Assembly (NCBI GenBank): GCA_003250155.1
Contig: QKHE01000131.1
Location: forward strand, 1 to 45,103
Direction of reading: 5' to 3'
Length of the DNA stretch: 45,103 nt
From: Chloroflexota bacterium
GTDB lineage: Bacteria > Chloroflexota > Limnocylindria > Limnocylindrales > CSP1-4
Shown here: one piece after another, positions 1-8,751 of the stretch
How the letters are laid out: every line of letters begins with the position of its first letter
Numbering within the stretch: the stretch's first letter is position 1
Position numbers and translations under genes: made by a program
The notes under the pieces: model-generated
What the model was told of the DNA's origin: nothing
Databases searched by the model: none
Seen by the model: only the letters and a program-made list of their open reading frames with translations

Positions 1-363
1 CACGGGGCGGGTGCGTTCCCGGACGCGGGGCGCCCGCGGACGCTGTGGGTCGGGCTGACCGCCGGGGCCGAGCGGTTGACCGAGCTGGCCGAGGCGCTGG
101 CCCGCGAGCCGCGGGTCGTGCCATGGATACCCGTCCATCCGTCGGGCGGGCCGCCGGGCGGCAGGAAGCCGTTCGCACCGCATCTCACGATCGCCCGAAC
201 CGACGGCGTGCGCGGTGCGAACGACCTGGCGAGGGCGCTGGAGGCGGAGGCCGCGACCCTCGAGGCCCGCTTCACCGCGGACCGGGTCGTGCTCTATCGC
301 AGCATCCTGGGACGCGGGCCCGCCCGCTACGAGTCGCTGGCGGATGCCGCGTTCGGTGGCTGA
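1..363 (+). CDS. thpR: RNA 2',3'-cyclic phosphodiesterase / 2'-5' RNA ligase family (ThpR), C-terminal part, truncated by window start
   Basis: Frame 1 is open from base 1; 'PRTLWVGLTAG...' and the HxT motif in 'FAPHLTIAR' are typical of the 2H phosphoesterase family. Confidence 0.8.
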   Translation, partial: HGAGAFPDAGRPRTLWVGLTAGAERLTELAEALAREPRVVPWIPVHPSGGPPGGRKPFAPHLTIARTDGVRGANDLARALEAEAATLEARFTADRVVLYRSILGRGPARYESLADAAFGG

Positions 364-1249
364 CCGGCCGGTCGTCGGTCCGGTCGCATTCCTCGGCCTC
401 GGGCTGATCGGCGGCTCGATCGCCCGGGACCTGCGCGCGACGAGCCCGGCCACGCGGATCGTCGCCTGGTCGCCCGAGGGCGGCGGCCCGCGGGCGGCGC
501 TCGCCGAGGGCGTCATCGATGCGTCCGCCGACACGGTCGCGGCGGCCGTCGAGGGCGCGGCGATCGTGGTGCTCGCCGGTCCGCCGCTGGCCATCACCGA
601 GCTGCTCCACGCCGAAGCCGACACCCTTCGCGTCGCCGCGTCCGCGGGCGCGACCATCACCGACGTGGCCAGCACGAAAACCTCGATCGTCGCCGCTGCC
701 GATCGGGCGGCGTTGCCGTTCGTCGGCGGTCACCCGCTGGCCGGCCGCGAGACGTCGGGCTTCGGGGCCGCTGAGACGGGCTTGTTCCGTGATCGCCCGT
801 GGGTGGTCGTCAAGGGCGCCGCGGCGCGCGACGCCGACATCGAGCGGGTCGAGGACCTGGCCCGGCTCGCCGGGGCGCGCCCGATGCGGCTCTCGGCGCA
901 CGAGCACGACACGGCCGTGGCCGCGATCAGCCACCTGCCGCTGGTCGTGGCGGCCGCGCTCGTCGAGGCGGCGACCGCATCGGATGACTGGCCGGCGGCG
1001 CGCGTCCTGGCGGCGAGCGGCTGGACAGGGATGACGCGCCTGGCCCGCGGCGACCCGGAGATGGGCGCCGGCATCCTGGCGACGAATCGCGCGGCGACGG
1101 CCGAGCGGCTCCGTGCCTTCCGGGTCGCGATCGATGACTGGCTCACGGCGCTCTCGGATGGCGCCCCGGATCGGGCGGCCGGGCCGGACACGCTCCGCGG
1201 GCGCCTGGCGGCGGCCCGCGCGGCGCTGGAGGACGCGCCGGATGACTGA
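356..1249 (+). CDS. tyrA: Prephenate dehydrogenase
   Basis: N-terminal Rossmann 'VAFLGLGLIGGSIARDL', 'DVASTKTSIV', 'GGHPLAGRETSGF', 'SHLPLVVAAALV'; GTG start at 356 overlaps the thpR stop. Confidence 0.88.
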   Translation: MADRPVVGPVAFLGLGLIGGSIARDLRATSPATRIVAWSPEGGGPRAALAEGVIDASADTVAAAVEGAAIVVLAGPPLAITELLHAEADTLRVAASAGATITDVASTKTSIVAAADRAALPFVGGHPLAGRETSGFGAAETGLFRDRPWVVVKGAAARDADIERVEDLARLAGARPMRLSAHEHDTAVAAISHLPLVVAAALVEAATASDDWPAARVLAASGWTGMTRLARGDPEMGAGILATNRAATAERLRAFRVAIDDWLTALSDGAPDRAAGPDTLRGRLAAARAALEDAPDD

Positions 1250-1826
1250 CTCGGCCGAGGAGCTGGTGCTCGTCGTGCCACGTGACGCGCTGATGGGAGA
1301 TCCGGGCTGGACCGGCGTCCGGCCCGCCGTCGGCGAGTTCGAGGTGATCGTCGCGCGCGACGGGCGGTTCTTGCCGCGGGCCGCGATGGAGCGGGACCGC
1401 TCGTGGAAGCAGGTCATCCCGTACCTCGTCCTGCGCGACGGAGCCCGCTACTTCCTGATGCGGCGGACCCGGGCCGGCGGCGACGAGCGGCTCCACGAGC
1501 GCTGGTCGATCGGGGTCGGCGGCCATCTCAATCCCGGCGACGTCAATCTCGCGGGAGGCCTGCGACGCGAGTGGGCGGAGGAGATCCGGGCCGACTTCGA
1601 GCCGGACTTCCGGCTGATCGGCCTGCTCAACGACGACACGACCGACGTCGGCAGCGTCCACGTCGGGGCCGTCTACGTCGCCGATGCGGCCGGGCGGCCG
1701 GTCGAGATCCGCGAGACCGACAAGCTATCCGGGTCGTTCGCCGAGCCGGCCGGCGTGGCGGCCGTTCGCGAGCGGCTCGAGACCTGGAGCGCCCTCGTCT
1801 TCGACCACCTCGAGCGGGGCGCCTGA
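1242..1826 (+). CDS. NUDIX-like hydrolase / predicted phosphoesterase (COG4112-like)
   Basis: 'WSIGVGGHLNPGDVNLAGGLRREWAEEIRADF' is NUDIX-box-like, with the first Glu degenerate; ATG overlaps the tyrA stop by 8 nt. Confidence 0.72.
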   Translation: MTDSAEELVLVVPRDALMGDPGWTGVRPAVGEFEVIVARDGRFLPRAAMERDRSWKQVIPYLVLRDGARYFLMRRTRAGGDERLHERWSIGVGGHLNPGDVNLAGGLRREWAEEIRADFEPDFRLIGLLNDDTTDVGSVHVGAVYVADAAGRPVEIRETDKLSGSFAEPAGVAAVRERLETWSALVFDHLERGA

Positions 1827-1870
1827 CGGGGCATTCCCGGCCCCGGGTGCCATACTCATCCCAGCACGAC

Positions 1871-3220
1871 ATGAACCCGCCATTTCGCTCTCGACGCAAC
1901 CGACTTCGGCTGTCACTCGTCCTCGTCGTTCTCGGCTGGCTGCTGCTGGCGACGGGCGCGCGCGCCGCCGGTCCCGAGGTCGTCCTGCTGCCGACGACCG
2001 GGATCGTCGACGAGGGGATGCAGAAGTACCTCGCCGACCACATCGAGCTGGCCGCGTCCGAGGGGGCCTCGGCCGTCGTCGTGAAGCTCAACACCCCCGG
2101 CGGGAGCCTGTTCGCGACCTACGCGATCGTCGGGACCATCATGGAAGCCGACATCCCCGTGATCGTCTGGGTCGCCCCGTCGGGGGGCTTCGCCGCGAGC
2201 GCCGGGACGTTCATCACGCTGGCCGGGCACATCGCCCTCATGGCCCCGAGCACGACGATCGGGGCCGCCTCGCCCGTCACCGCCGAGGGCGGCGACATCC
2301 AGGGGACGGAGGCCGAGAAGGTCCGCCAGGAGGTCACGGCCAAGATCAAGGGCATCGCGGAGGCGCGCGGCCGGAACGTCGAATGGGCGATCGAGGCGGT
2401 CCAGGACGCCCGCGCGTCGTCTGCCTCCGAGGCCGTCGAGCTGGGGGTCGTCGATGGCATGGCGGCCTCGATCGACGAGGTCCTCGCCTTCGCGGATGGG
2501 CGGACGGTGATGGTCAACGGGCAGCCGGTCACGCTCGATCTCGCGGGCGCCACGGTCTCCGAGCGGACGATGAACCCGCTCTTGGCGTTCATCCGGCTGC
2601 TGTCCGATCCGAACATCGCCCTGCTCCTGCTGAGCGTCGGATCCGCCGGCCTCCTCGCCGAGGTGTGGAGCCCGAACTTCGTGACCGGGATCCTCGGCGG
2701 CCTGGCGCTCATCCTCGGCCTGATCGGTCTCGGGTCGCTGCCGCTCAATGTCGGGGGCCTGTTGCTGCTGCTGTTCGGGCTCCTGCTGTTCGGGCTCGAG
2801 CTGACGGTGACGAGCCACGGCCTCTTGGGAGTCGGGGGACTGGTGTGCTTCGCGCTCGGCGCGTCGGCCCTGTTCACCGGTCCGACCGATCCATTCGCGC
2901 CGGCCATCCAGGTCGCCGGGCCGGTGCTCACGGTCACGGTGGCGACATTCGCGGTCCTGCTCGTGGCGGTGGTCTACGGGGTCGTGCGATCGCGCCGGGT
3001 GAGCATGGCCGTCGCCGGTGGGGCGACGATCCAGGCCGGCGTGGCCGGCGAGGTGCGCTCGCCGCTGCTGCCGCTCGGCACCATCACCGCGGCCGGCGAG
3101 GAGTGGACGGCCCGGACGGCGGACGGCAGCCCGCTCCAGCGCGGCACCCCGGTGCGGGTCGTCGCGGTCGACGGCCTGACCCTGACCGTCGAGCCGGACC
3201 CGTCGGCGGAGCAGCCATGA
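1871..3220 (+). CDS. Long-form NfeD family protein with ClpP-class membrane serine protease domain
   Basis: Signal/TM N-terminus, 'VVVKLNTPGGSL', 'GGFAASAGTFI', multi-TM C-terminus and terminal OB-like domain; followed by a stomatin gene as in known nfeD-stomatin pairs. Confidence 0.9.
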   Translation: MNPPFRSRRNRLRLSLVLVVLGWLLLATGARAAGPEVVLLPTTGIVDEGMQKYLADHIELAASEGASAVVVKLNTPGGSLFATYAIVGTIMEADIPVIVWVAPSGGFAASAGTFITLAGHIALMAPSTTIGAASPVTAEGGDIQGTEAEKVRQEVTAKIKGIAEARGRNVEWAIEAVQDARASSASEAVELGVVDGMAASIDEVLAFADGRTVMVNGQPVTLDLAGATVSERTMNPLLAFIRLLSDPNIALLLLSVGSAGLLAEVWSPNFVTGILGGLALILGLIGLGSLPLNVGGLLLLLFGLLLFGLELTVTSHGLLGVGGLVCFALGASALFTGPTDPFAPAIQVAGPVLTVTVATFAVLLVAVVYGVVRSRRVSMAVAGGATIQAGVAGEVRSPLLPLGTITAAGEEWTARTADGSPLQRGTPVRVVAVDGLTLTVEPDPSAEQP

Positions 3221-3311
3221 CCCCACGGCGTCGGCAGACGCGGCATCATCGTCATGCACACGATCCCGGCCGGCGGCCGAGATCGCGGCATCGCTCGCTT
3301 GGAGGTGGCCC

Positions 3312-4217
3312 GTGGAATTCCCGGTGACGGTCTCGATTCTGGCCTTCCTGGTCGTCGTCGCCCTGGTGATCCTGTACCTGTCGGTCCGGATCGTGCAGCA
3401 GTACGAGCGCCTGGTCGTTTTCCGACTCGGGCGGACCGACGAATCGCTCGTCCGCGACCCGGGCCTGCGGTTCCTCATCCCGATCGTGGACCGGCCCGTG
3501 AAGGTCGATATCCGCGAGCAGTTCATCGAGGTTCCCAGCCAGACCACGATCACGAAGGACAATGCCCCGATCAACGTCGACTTCCTGATCTACTGGCGGA
3601 TCGTCGACGCCCTCAAGAGCCAGGTCAACGTCGTCAACTTCCCCGGCGCCCTGCAGGGCGTGGCGACCACGACCCTGCGCGCCGTGATCGGCGACATCCT
3701 GCTCGACGAGGTGCTGTCCAAGCGCGAGCAGATCAACGAGGTCCTGCGGGTCAAGCTCGACGAGGTGACCGAGCGCTGGGGCGGCAAGGTGACGACCGTC
3801 GAGATCCGCGAGATCACCCCGCCGCGCGACGTCCAGGACGCGATGAACCGGCAGCTGTCCGCCGAGCGGACGCGGCGCGCCGTGATCACCGAGTCCGAGG
3901 GGACCCGGCAGGCGGCGATCAACGTCGCCGAGGGCCAGAAGCAGTCGGAGATCCTCAAGGCCGAGGGCGACCGCCAGGCGGCGATCCTGCGCGCCGAAGG
4001 CTTCAGCGAGGCGCTGACCCGGATCTTCAACGCCGCGAAGGGCGTGGACCACAAGACGATGGCGTTGCAGTATCTCGAGGCGCTCAAGGCGCTCGGCATG
4101 AGCCCGGCGACCAAGTTCGTCATCCCGACCGAGTTCACCCGCCTCGTCGAGCCGCTGACCGGCTACGTCGAGCGCGGCATGTCCTCGGCCGGTGGATCGC
4201 CATCCGGCGACAAGTGA
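3312..4217 (+). CDS. SPFH/Band 7 (stomatin-like) protein
   Basis: N-terminal TM then 'RIVQQYERLVVFRLGR', 'PITRDNAPINVDFLIYWRI'-type SPFH sequence; GTG start with SD GGAGGT at about 3301. Confidence 0.92.
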   Translation: MEFPVTVSILAFLVVVALVILYLSVRIVQQYERLVVFRLGRTDESLVRDPGLRFLIPIVDRPVKVDIREQFIEVPSQTTITKDNAPINVDFLIYWRIVDALKSQVNVVNFPGALQGVATTTLRAVIGDILLDEVLSKREQINEVLRVKLDEVTERWGGKVTTVEIREITPPRDVQDAMNRQLSAERTRRAVITESEGTRQAAINVAEGQKQSEILKAEGDRQAAILRAEGFSEALTRIFNAAKGVDHKTMALQYLEALKALGMSPATKFVIPTEFTRLVEPLTGYVERGMSSAGGSPSGDK

Positions 4218-4242
4218 TCGAGACGGGGGAGGGGATGGGAGG

Positions 4243-5430
4243 ATGACGAAGGTCCTGGTCGTCGACGACGAGGCCAATGTCCAGCGACTGCTGCAGTACA
4301 CGCTGAAGCAGGCCGGCTACATGGTCCTGGTGGCGGCCGACGGGCAGGAGGCGCTTCGGCTGTGGACGGCCGAATCGCCGGGCCTGATCCTGCTCGACGT
4401 CGGCCTGCCGAAGCTGGACGGCTACGCGGTCGCCGAACGCATCCGGGCCGACGAGGCCGGCAAGGGCCATGTCCCGATCATCATGCTGACCGGCGAGAAG
4501 GAGGTCGAGCAGAAGGTCCGCGGCCTCCGAGCCGGGGCCGACGACTACCTCGTCAAGCCGTTCCACCAGGCCGAGCTGCTGGCGCGGATGCGCGGCTTGC
4601 TGTCGCGCTTCGGCGACGACCAGGGCGGCAAGAAGGCCAAGCCGCCGATGGGCCGGATGATCGCCTTCTACGGCGCCAAGGGCGGCGTCGGGGCGACGAC
4701 GCTGGCGATCAACGCCGCGATCGCCCTGCACCGCGAGCTGGATCGCAAGGTCGTCCTCGTCGATTCCGTCCTGCAGTTCGGCGATCACCGGGTCTTCCTC
4801 GACCTCGGCAACGACCGCAAGAGCGTCAGCGACATCATGGCCGCGCCGACGATCGATGACGACCTGCTCAAGTCGATCCTCGTCCGCCACGACTCGGGCG
4901 TCGACCTGCTGCTGGCGCCGACGAGCCCGGAGGAGGCCGACCTCGTCCTCGAGGACCGGCTGTCGGCCGTGCTGAGCCGGCTGCGGACGCTGTACGACTA
5001 CGTCATCGTCGACGTCGACAAGCGGCTCAACGACCTGTCGCTGTCGATCCTCGACCACGCCGACGAGGTCCACATCGTCATGACCGCGGACCTGTCGTGC
5101 CTCAAGAACGTCCGGCTGGCGCTCGAGGCGCTGCGCCGGATCGGCTTCGACGCGAAGCGGCTCAAGCTCGTCCTCAACCGCTCGAACGCCTTCACCGGGA
5201 TCAGCGTCCAGGCGGCCGAGAGCGCCCTCAAGCGGACGTTCGAGACGAAGATCACCAACGAGTACCGCGTCGCGATCAGCGCCCAGAACACCGGCGCGCC
5301 GTTCACCCACGCCAAGCCGGACGCGCCACTGTCACGCGAGATCGTCGAGCTGGCGAAGGCGATCGACGCGGCGGCCGTCGCGGAAGCCGAGCCGGCCCAG
5401 CTACCGGCTCGGGCGGGCGCGACCGGCTGA
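4243..5430 (+). CDS. Response-regulator receiver (REC) domain fused to a MinD/CpaE-like P-loop ATPase
   Basis: REC: 'VLVVDDEANVQRLLQY...LILLDVGLPKLDGYAVAERI...IIMLTGEKE...GADDYLVKPF'; deviant Walker A 'YGAKGGVGATTLAIN'; 'VDSVLQFGDHRVFLDL' CpaE-like; SD GGGGAGG upstream. Confidence 0.88.
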   Translation: MTKVLVVDDEANVQRLLQYTLKQAGYMVLVAADGQEALRLWTAESPGLILLDVGLPKLDGYAVAERIRADEAGKGHVPIIMLTGEKEVEQKVRGLRAGADDYLVKPFHQAELLARMRGLLSRFGDDQGGKKAKPPMGRMIAFYGAKGGVGATTLAINAAIALHRELDRKVVLVDSVLQFGDHRVFLDLGNDRKSVSDIMAAPTIDDDLLKSILVRHDSGVDLLLAPTSPEEADLVLEDRLSAVLSRLRTLYDYVIVDVDKRLNDLSLSILDHADEVHIVMTADLSCLKNVRLALEALRRIGFDAKRLKLVLNRSNAFTGISVQAAESALKRTFETKITNEYRVAISAQNTGAPFTHAKPDAPLSREIVELAKAIDAAAVAEAEPAQLPARAGATG

Positions 5431-5501
5431 CGCCGCCGCCCGGCCGACGGCGCGTCGACTCGAGGCCGGATCGAGGTGAGCGGCAGATAAGCGGGGCCGT
5501 C

Positions 5502-5507
5502 TAGCGT
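5502..5507 (+). promoter_or_regulatory. Candidate -10 (TAGCGT), 7 nt before yifB GTG
   Basis: TAGCGT-cggccgc-GTG. Confidence 0.5.
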
Positions 5508-5514
5508 CGGCCGC

Positions 5515-7104
5515 GTGCTGGCGACCCTGCTCTCGGCGACCCTCGTCGCGCTCGACGGGCGCGTGATCCGCGTCGAGGTCGACGTCGCGCCCGGACTGCC
5601 GGGCTTCACGATCGTGGGGCTCGGCGACGCCTCGATTCGGGAGGCGCGCGAGCGCGTGAGAGGTGCCCTGCGAAACGCCGGCTTCGTGCATCCGCCGCGT
5701 CGGATCACGGTCAACCTGGCCCCCGCCGACGTACCCAAGACGGGACCGGCCGCGGACCTCGCGATCGCGGTCGGGATCCTGATCGGGTCGGAGCAGTTCA
5801 CGGCCCGCGGCGACCGCGTCGCGTTGATCGGCGAGGTCTCGCTCGGTGGCGACGTCCGCGCCGTCCCCGGGTTGCTGCCGATGGTCGCCGCGCTGGCCCG
5901 GCACGGGGTGCGCCGGGTGGTCGTCCCGGCCGCCGCGACGCAGGAGGCCCGGCTGGTCCGCGAGATCGAGAGCGTGCCTGTGGCCACGCTGGCCGAGGCC
6001 GTCGATGCGCTTCGCGCGCGGCGCCGCGCCCCACCGGCGCGGCCGGCCCGGGTCGAGCTCGCGGCGACAGCGGCCGGTGACGGCGACGCGTCGCGGCTTC
6101 CAGGCCCGGCGGTCGCGGGCTTCGGGCTTCAGCCGGGTATCCCCGATCTGGCAGAGGTCCGCGGCCAGGTGGAGGCGCGGCGCGCCCTCGAGGTCGCGCT
6201 GGCCGGCGGGCACGGCCTGCTGCTGATCGGGCCGCCCGGGACCGGCAAGACGATGCTCGCCCGGACGATTCCCGGGCTTCTGCCGCCGCTCGCTGACGAG
6301 GACGCCCTCGGCGCGACGATCATCGCCTCGGCGTCCGGCGAAGGACCGATCCGCGGCCTGATCCGCCGCCCGCCCTTCAGAGCGCCGCACCACACGAGCT
6401 CCTACGCGGCGATGGTCGGCGGCGGGCGCAGCATCTCGCCGGGCGAGGTGACCCGGGCGGACAACGGCGTCCTGTTCCTCGACGAGCTGGCGGAGTTCTC
6501 GCGCGACGTCCTCGAGGCGCTGCGACAGCCGCTGGAGGACGGCCGGGTCACGATCGTCCGCGCTGGCGGGCGCGCGGCGACGATGCCGGCCAGGTTCCAG
6601 CTCGTGGCGGCCACGAACCCGTGCCCCTGCGGCCACCACGGCGACGCGGACGGCAGCTGCGTCTGTGCACGGGGCGTCGCCGAGGCCTACGTCGGCCGGA
6701 TCTCGGGGCCGCTGCGCGACCGCGTGGACCTCTGGGTCGGCATGCCGCGCGTGCCGCCGCGGGTGCTCGTCGCCGGCCCGGAGCCCGAGGCGTCGGCCGT
6801 CGTCGCGACGCGGATCGCGGCGGCACGGTCCCGCCAGCTCGCCCGGCAGGGCCGTCGGCTCAACGCTCGCGCGGGCGGCCGGAGCCTGCGGGCGATCGCC
6901 CGGCTCACGTCGACCACGGCCGGCCGCCTAGCGGCCCTCGCCGAGCACGAGCAGCTGTCGGGTCGCGGCACCGACCGGCTGCTCCGGGTCGCCCGGACGA
7001 TCGCCGACCTCGAGTCGGCCGACGCGGTCGCGATCGAGCACCTCGAGGAGGCCGCGCGCTGGCGAGCGCCGGCACGTCGGCCGCTGACGGCGCTGGCGGT
7101 CTAG
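5515..7104 (+). CDS. YifB/ComM family Mg chelatase-like AAA ATPase
   Basis: 'VDVAPGLPGFTIVGLGDASIREARERVRGALRNAGF', 'GPPGTGKTMLARTIPGLLPPL', 'NPCPCG'; GTG start. Confidence 0.93.
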   Translation: MLATLLSATLVALDGRVIRVEVDVAPGLPGFTIVGLGDASIREARERVRGALRNAGFVHPPRRITVNLAPADVPKTGPAADLAIAVGILIGSEQFTARGDRVALIGEVSLGGDVRAVPGLLPMVAALARHGVRRVVVPAAATQEARLVREIESVPVATLAEAVDALRARRRAPPARPARVELAATAAGDGDASRLPGPAVAGFGLQPGIPDLAEVRGQVEARRALEVALAGGHGLLLIGPPGTGKTMLARTIPGLLPPLADEDALGATIIASASGEGPIRGLIRRPPFRAPHHTSSYAAMVGGGRSISPGEVTRADNGVLFLDELAEFSRDVLEALRQPLEDGRVTIVRAGGRAATMPARFQLVAATNPCPCGHHGDADGSCVCARGVAEAYVGRISGPLRDRVDLWVGMPRVPPRVLVAGPEPEASAVVATRIAAARSRQLARQGRRLNARAGGRSLRAIARLTSTTAGRLAALAEHEQLSGRGTDRLLRVARTIADLESADAVAIEHLEEAARWRAPARRPLTALAV

Positions 7105-7107
7105 AGT
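7102..7107 (+). promoter_or_regulatory. Candidate -10 (TAGAGT), 7 nt before dprA GTG 7115
   Basis: TAGAGT-gctcggt-GTG; its TAG is the yifB stop codon. Confidence 0.55.
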
Positions 7108-7114
7108 GCTCGGT

Positions 7115-8371
7115 GTGGGCGAGCGTCCCGACGCTGCGCGGCCCCTCTCGGACGACGACCGCGACGCGCTGGCGGTCCTCCTCGCCGTGCACGGTCTCGG
7201 GCCGCTGACGCTCGGGCGTCTCATCGTCCGGATCGGCGCACCGAGCCGGGTCCTGGAGGTGGCGCGGTCGGGTGGCGGTGCCTCGGCGATCCACGAGGCG
7301 GCACGATCGCCCGGCGGCGACTGGGCGAGCCTGCCGAAGACGGTGGCCGAGGGCATCGTCACGGCGGCGACGACGACGGACCGGATCCTGGCGGACGTCC
7401 GCCGGCTGGAGCTGCGCGTCGTGACACCGTCCGATCGCGAGTTCCCGGCGCGGCTCCGGGCGATCGAGATCCCGCCGGCGGCGCTGTTCGTACGCGGCGA
7501 CCCGACGCCGCTCGCCGTCCAGACCGTCGTCGCGGTCGTCGGGACGCGTCGCCCGAGCGAGGCCGGCCGGCGGGTCGCCAGCCGCATCGCGGCGGCGCTC
7601 GCTCGTGCCGGTGCGACCGTCGTGTCCGGGCTGGCCGTCGGCATCGATGGCGCCGCGCACGCGGCCGTCGTTGCCGAGGGCGGTCGAACGGTCGCCTACA
7701 TCGGCGGCGGCCATGACCGGCTGTTCCCGCGAGCGCACGAACGGCTCGCTGCCGCGATCGTCGACGCCGGCGGCGCCATCGTGTCCGAGTACGCCCCCGG
7801 GACCCAACCGAGCAAGGGCACCTTCCCGCAGCGCAATCGCCTGATCAGCGGCTCGTCGGACGCCGTGGTGGTCGTCGAGGCGGGAGCGCGCAGCGGCGCG
7901 CTGTTGACCGCATCGTGGGCGCTCGAGCAGGGGCGCGAGTGCTTCGTCGTCCCGGGACCCATCGACGCCGTGGCTTCGGCCGGGTGCCTCGGCTTCCTGC
8001 GGGACTGGCCCGGCGCCGCCCGGATCGTGGCCGGCGTTCCGCAGCTGCTCGACGATCTCGGTCTGCCGGCCGGCGCCGCCCTCGGACCCGTGCGATCGAT
8101 CACCGCTGGCGACCGGATCGTCAGCTCGACCGTGACGCCGGTCTCGGTTGCCGCCCTGCTCGTCGAGGCCGACCCGGTCCAGCATGCCGTGGCGCTGGCG
8201 CTGCTCGCCGGTGCGACGACGGTCGACGAGCTGGTCGCGGTCACCGGCCAGACCGTCGCCGCGGTCTTGGGCGCCGTCACACGCCTGGAATCGCGCGGCC
8301 TCGTCCGCGGCAACGGCGGCCGCTATGAGACCGCCGGGCGGCTCGCCGCCGCGCCTGCGCCGGCGGCCTGA
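7115..8371 (+). CDS. dprA: DNA-processing protein DprA
   Basis: 'VVAVVGTRRPSEAGRRVA', 'VSGLAVGIDGAAHAAVV', 'FPQRNRLISGSSDAVVVVEAGARSGALLTASWALEQGR', C-terminal winged helix. Start GTG 7115 preferred over 7106 because of the -10 position. Confidence 0.9.
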   Translation: MGERPDAARPLSDDDRDALAVLLAVHGLGPLTLGRLIVRIGAPSRVLEVARSGGGASAIHEAARSPGGDWASLPKTVAEGIVTAATTTDRILADVRRLELRVVTPSDREFPARLRAIEIPPAALFVRGDPTPLAVQTVVAVVGTRRPSEAGRRVASRIAAALARAGATVVSGLAVGIDGAAHAAVVAEGGRTVAYIGGGHDRLFPRAHERLAAAIVDAGGAIVSEYAPGTQPSKGTFPQRNRLISGSSDAVVVVEAGARSGALLTASWALEQGRECFVVPGPIDAVASAGCLGFLRDWPGAARIVAGVPQLLDDLGLPAGAALGPVRSITAGDRIVSSTVTPVSVAALLVEADPVQHAVALALLAGATTVDELVAVTGQTVAAVLGAVTRLESRGLVRGNGGRYETAGRLAAAPAPAA

Positions 8372-8374
8372 TGC

Positions 8375-8380
8375 TATCGT
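8375..8380 (+). promoter_or_regulatory. Candidate -10 (TATCGT), 7 nt before hypothetical GTG 8388
   Basis: TATCGT-ccggctc-GTG. Confidence 0.55.
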
Positions 8381-8387
8381 CCGGCTC

Positions 8388-8687
8388 GTGATCCGGGCGA
8401 TCCTCCACCTGATCGGCGACCAGCCACTGGCCGTGGAGCTCGACGCGCTGCCGAGCGCGGCCGATACGACCCTCGTCTGCCGGAACGTTCGCACCGTCGA
8501 CGGCAAGCGGCCCGTCTTCATCGACGCCAGCGAATCGACGTTCATCTTCCCGTACACCCAGATCCGGTTCGTCGAGGTGCCCCTCGAGGCCGATCGCGCC
8601 GCCGGCGAGGCGGCGTCGGCCGCCGAGGCGGAGCCCGAGGACCTCGAGATCGACGAGGACTTCCTGCGTCGGATCCGCGAGGCCTGA
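8388..8687 (+). CDS. Conserved-looking hypothetical small protein with acidic C-terminus
   Basis: GTG start 7 nt after TATCGT; 'FIDASESTFIFPYTQIRFVEVP' plus Asp/Glu-rich tail; sits between dprA and topA. Confidence 0.65.
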   Translation: MIRAILHLIGDQPLAVELDALPSAADTTLVCRNVRTVDGKRPVFIDASESTFIFPYTQIRFVEVPLEADRAAGEAASAAEAEPEDLEIDEDFLRRIREA

Positions 8688-8738
8688 CGCCGCCCGTCGC
8701 TTCGCGACCCGCGCAAGGGCGCGTGCAGGGGCCGTGGC

Positions 8739-8744
8739 TATACT
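8739..8744 (+). promoter_or_regulatory. Candidate -10 (TATACT), 7 nt before topA ATG
   Basis: TATACT-cccccgg-ATG. Confidence 0.65.
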
Positions 8745-8751
8745 CCCCCGG

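Noticed and set aside
1913-3574. 553-aa minus-strand ORF
   Set aside because: Antisense to nfeD and the start of the stomatin gene; composition artefact
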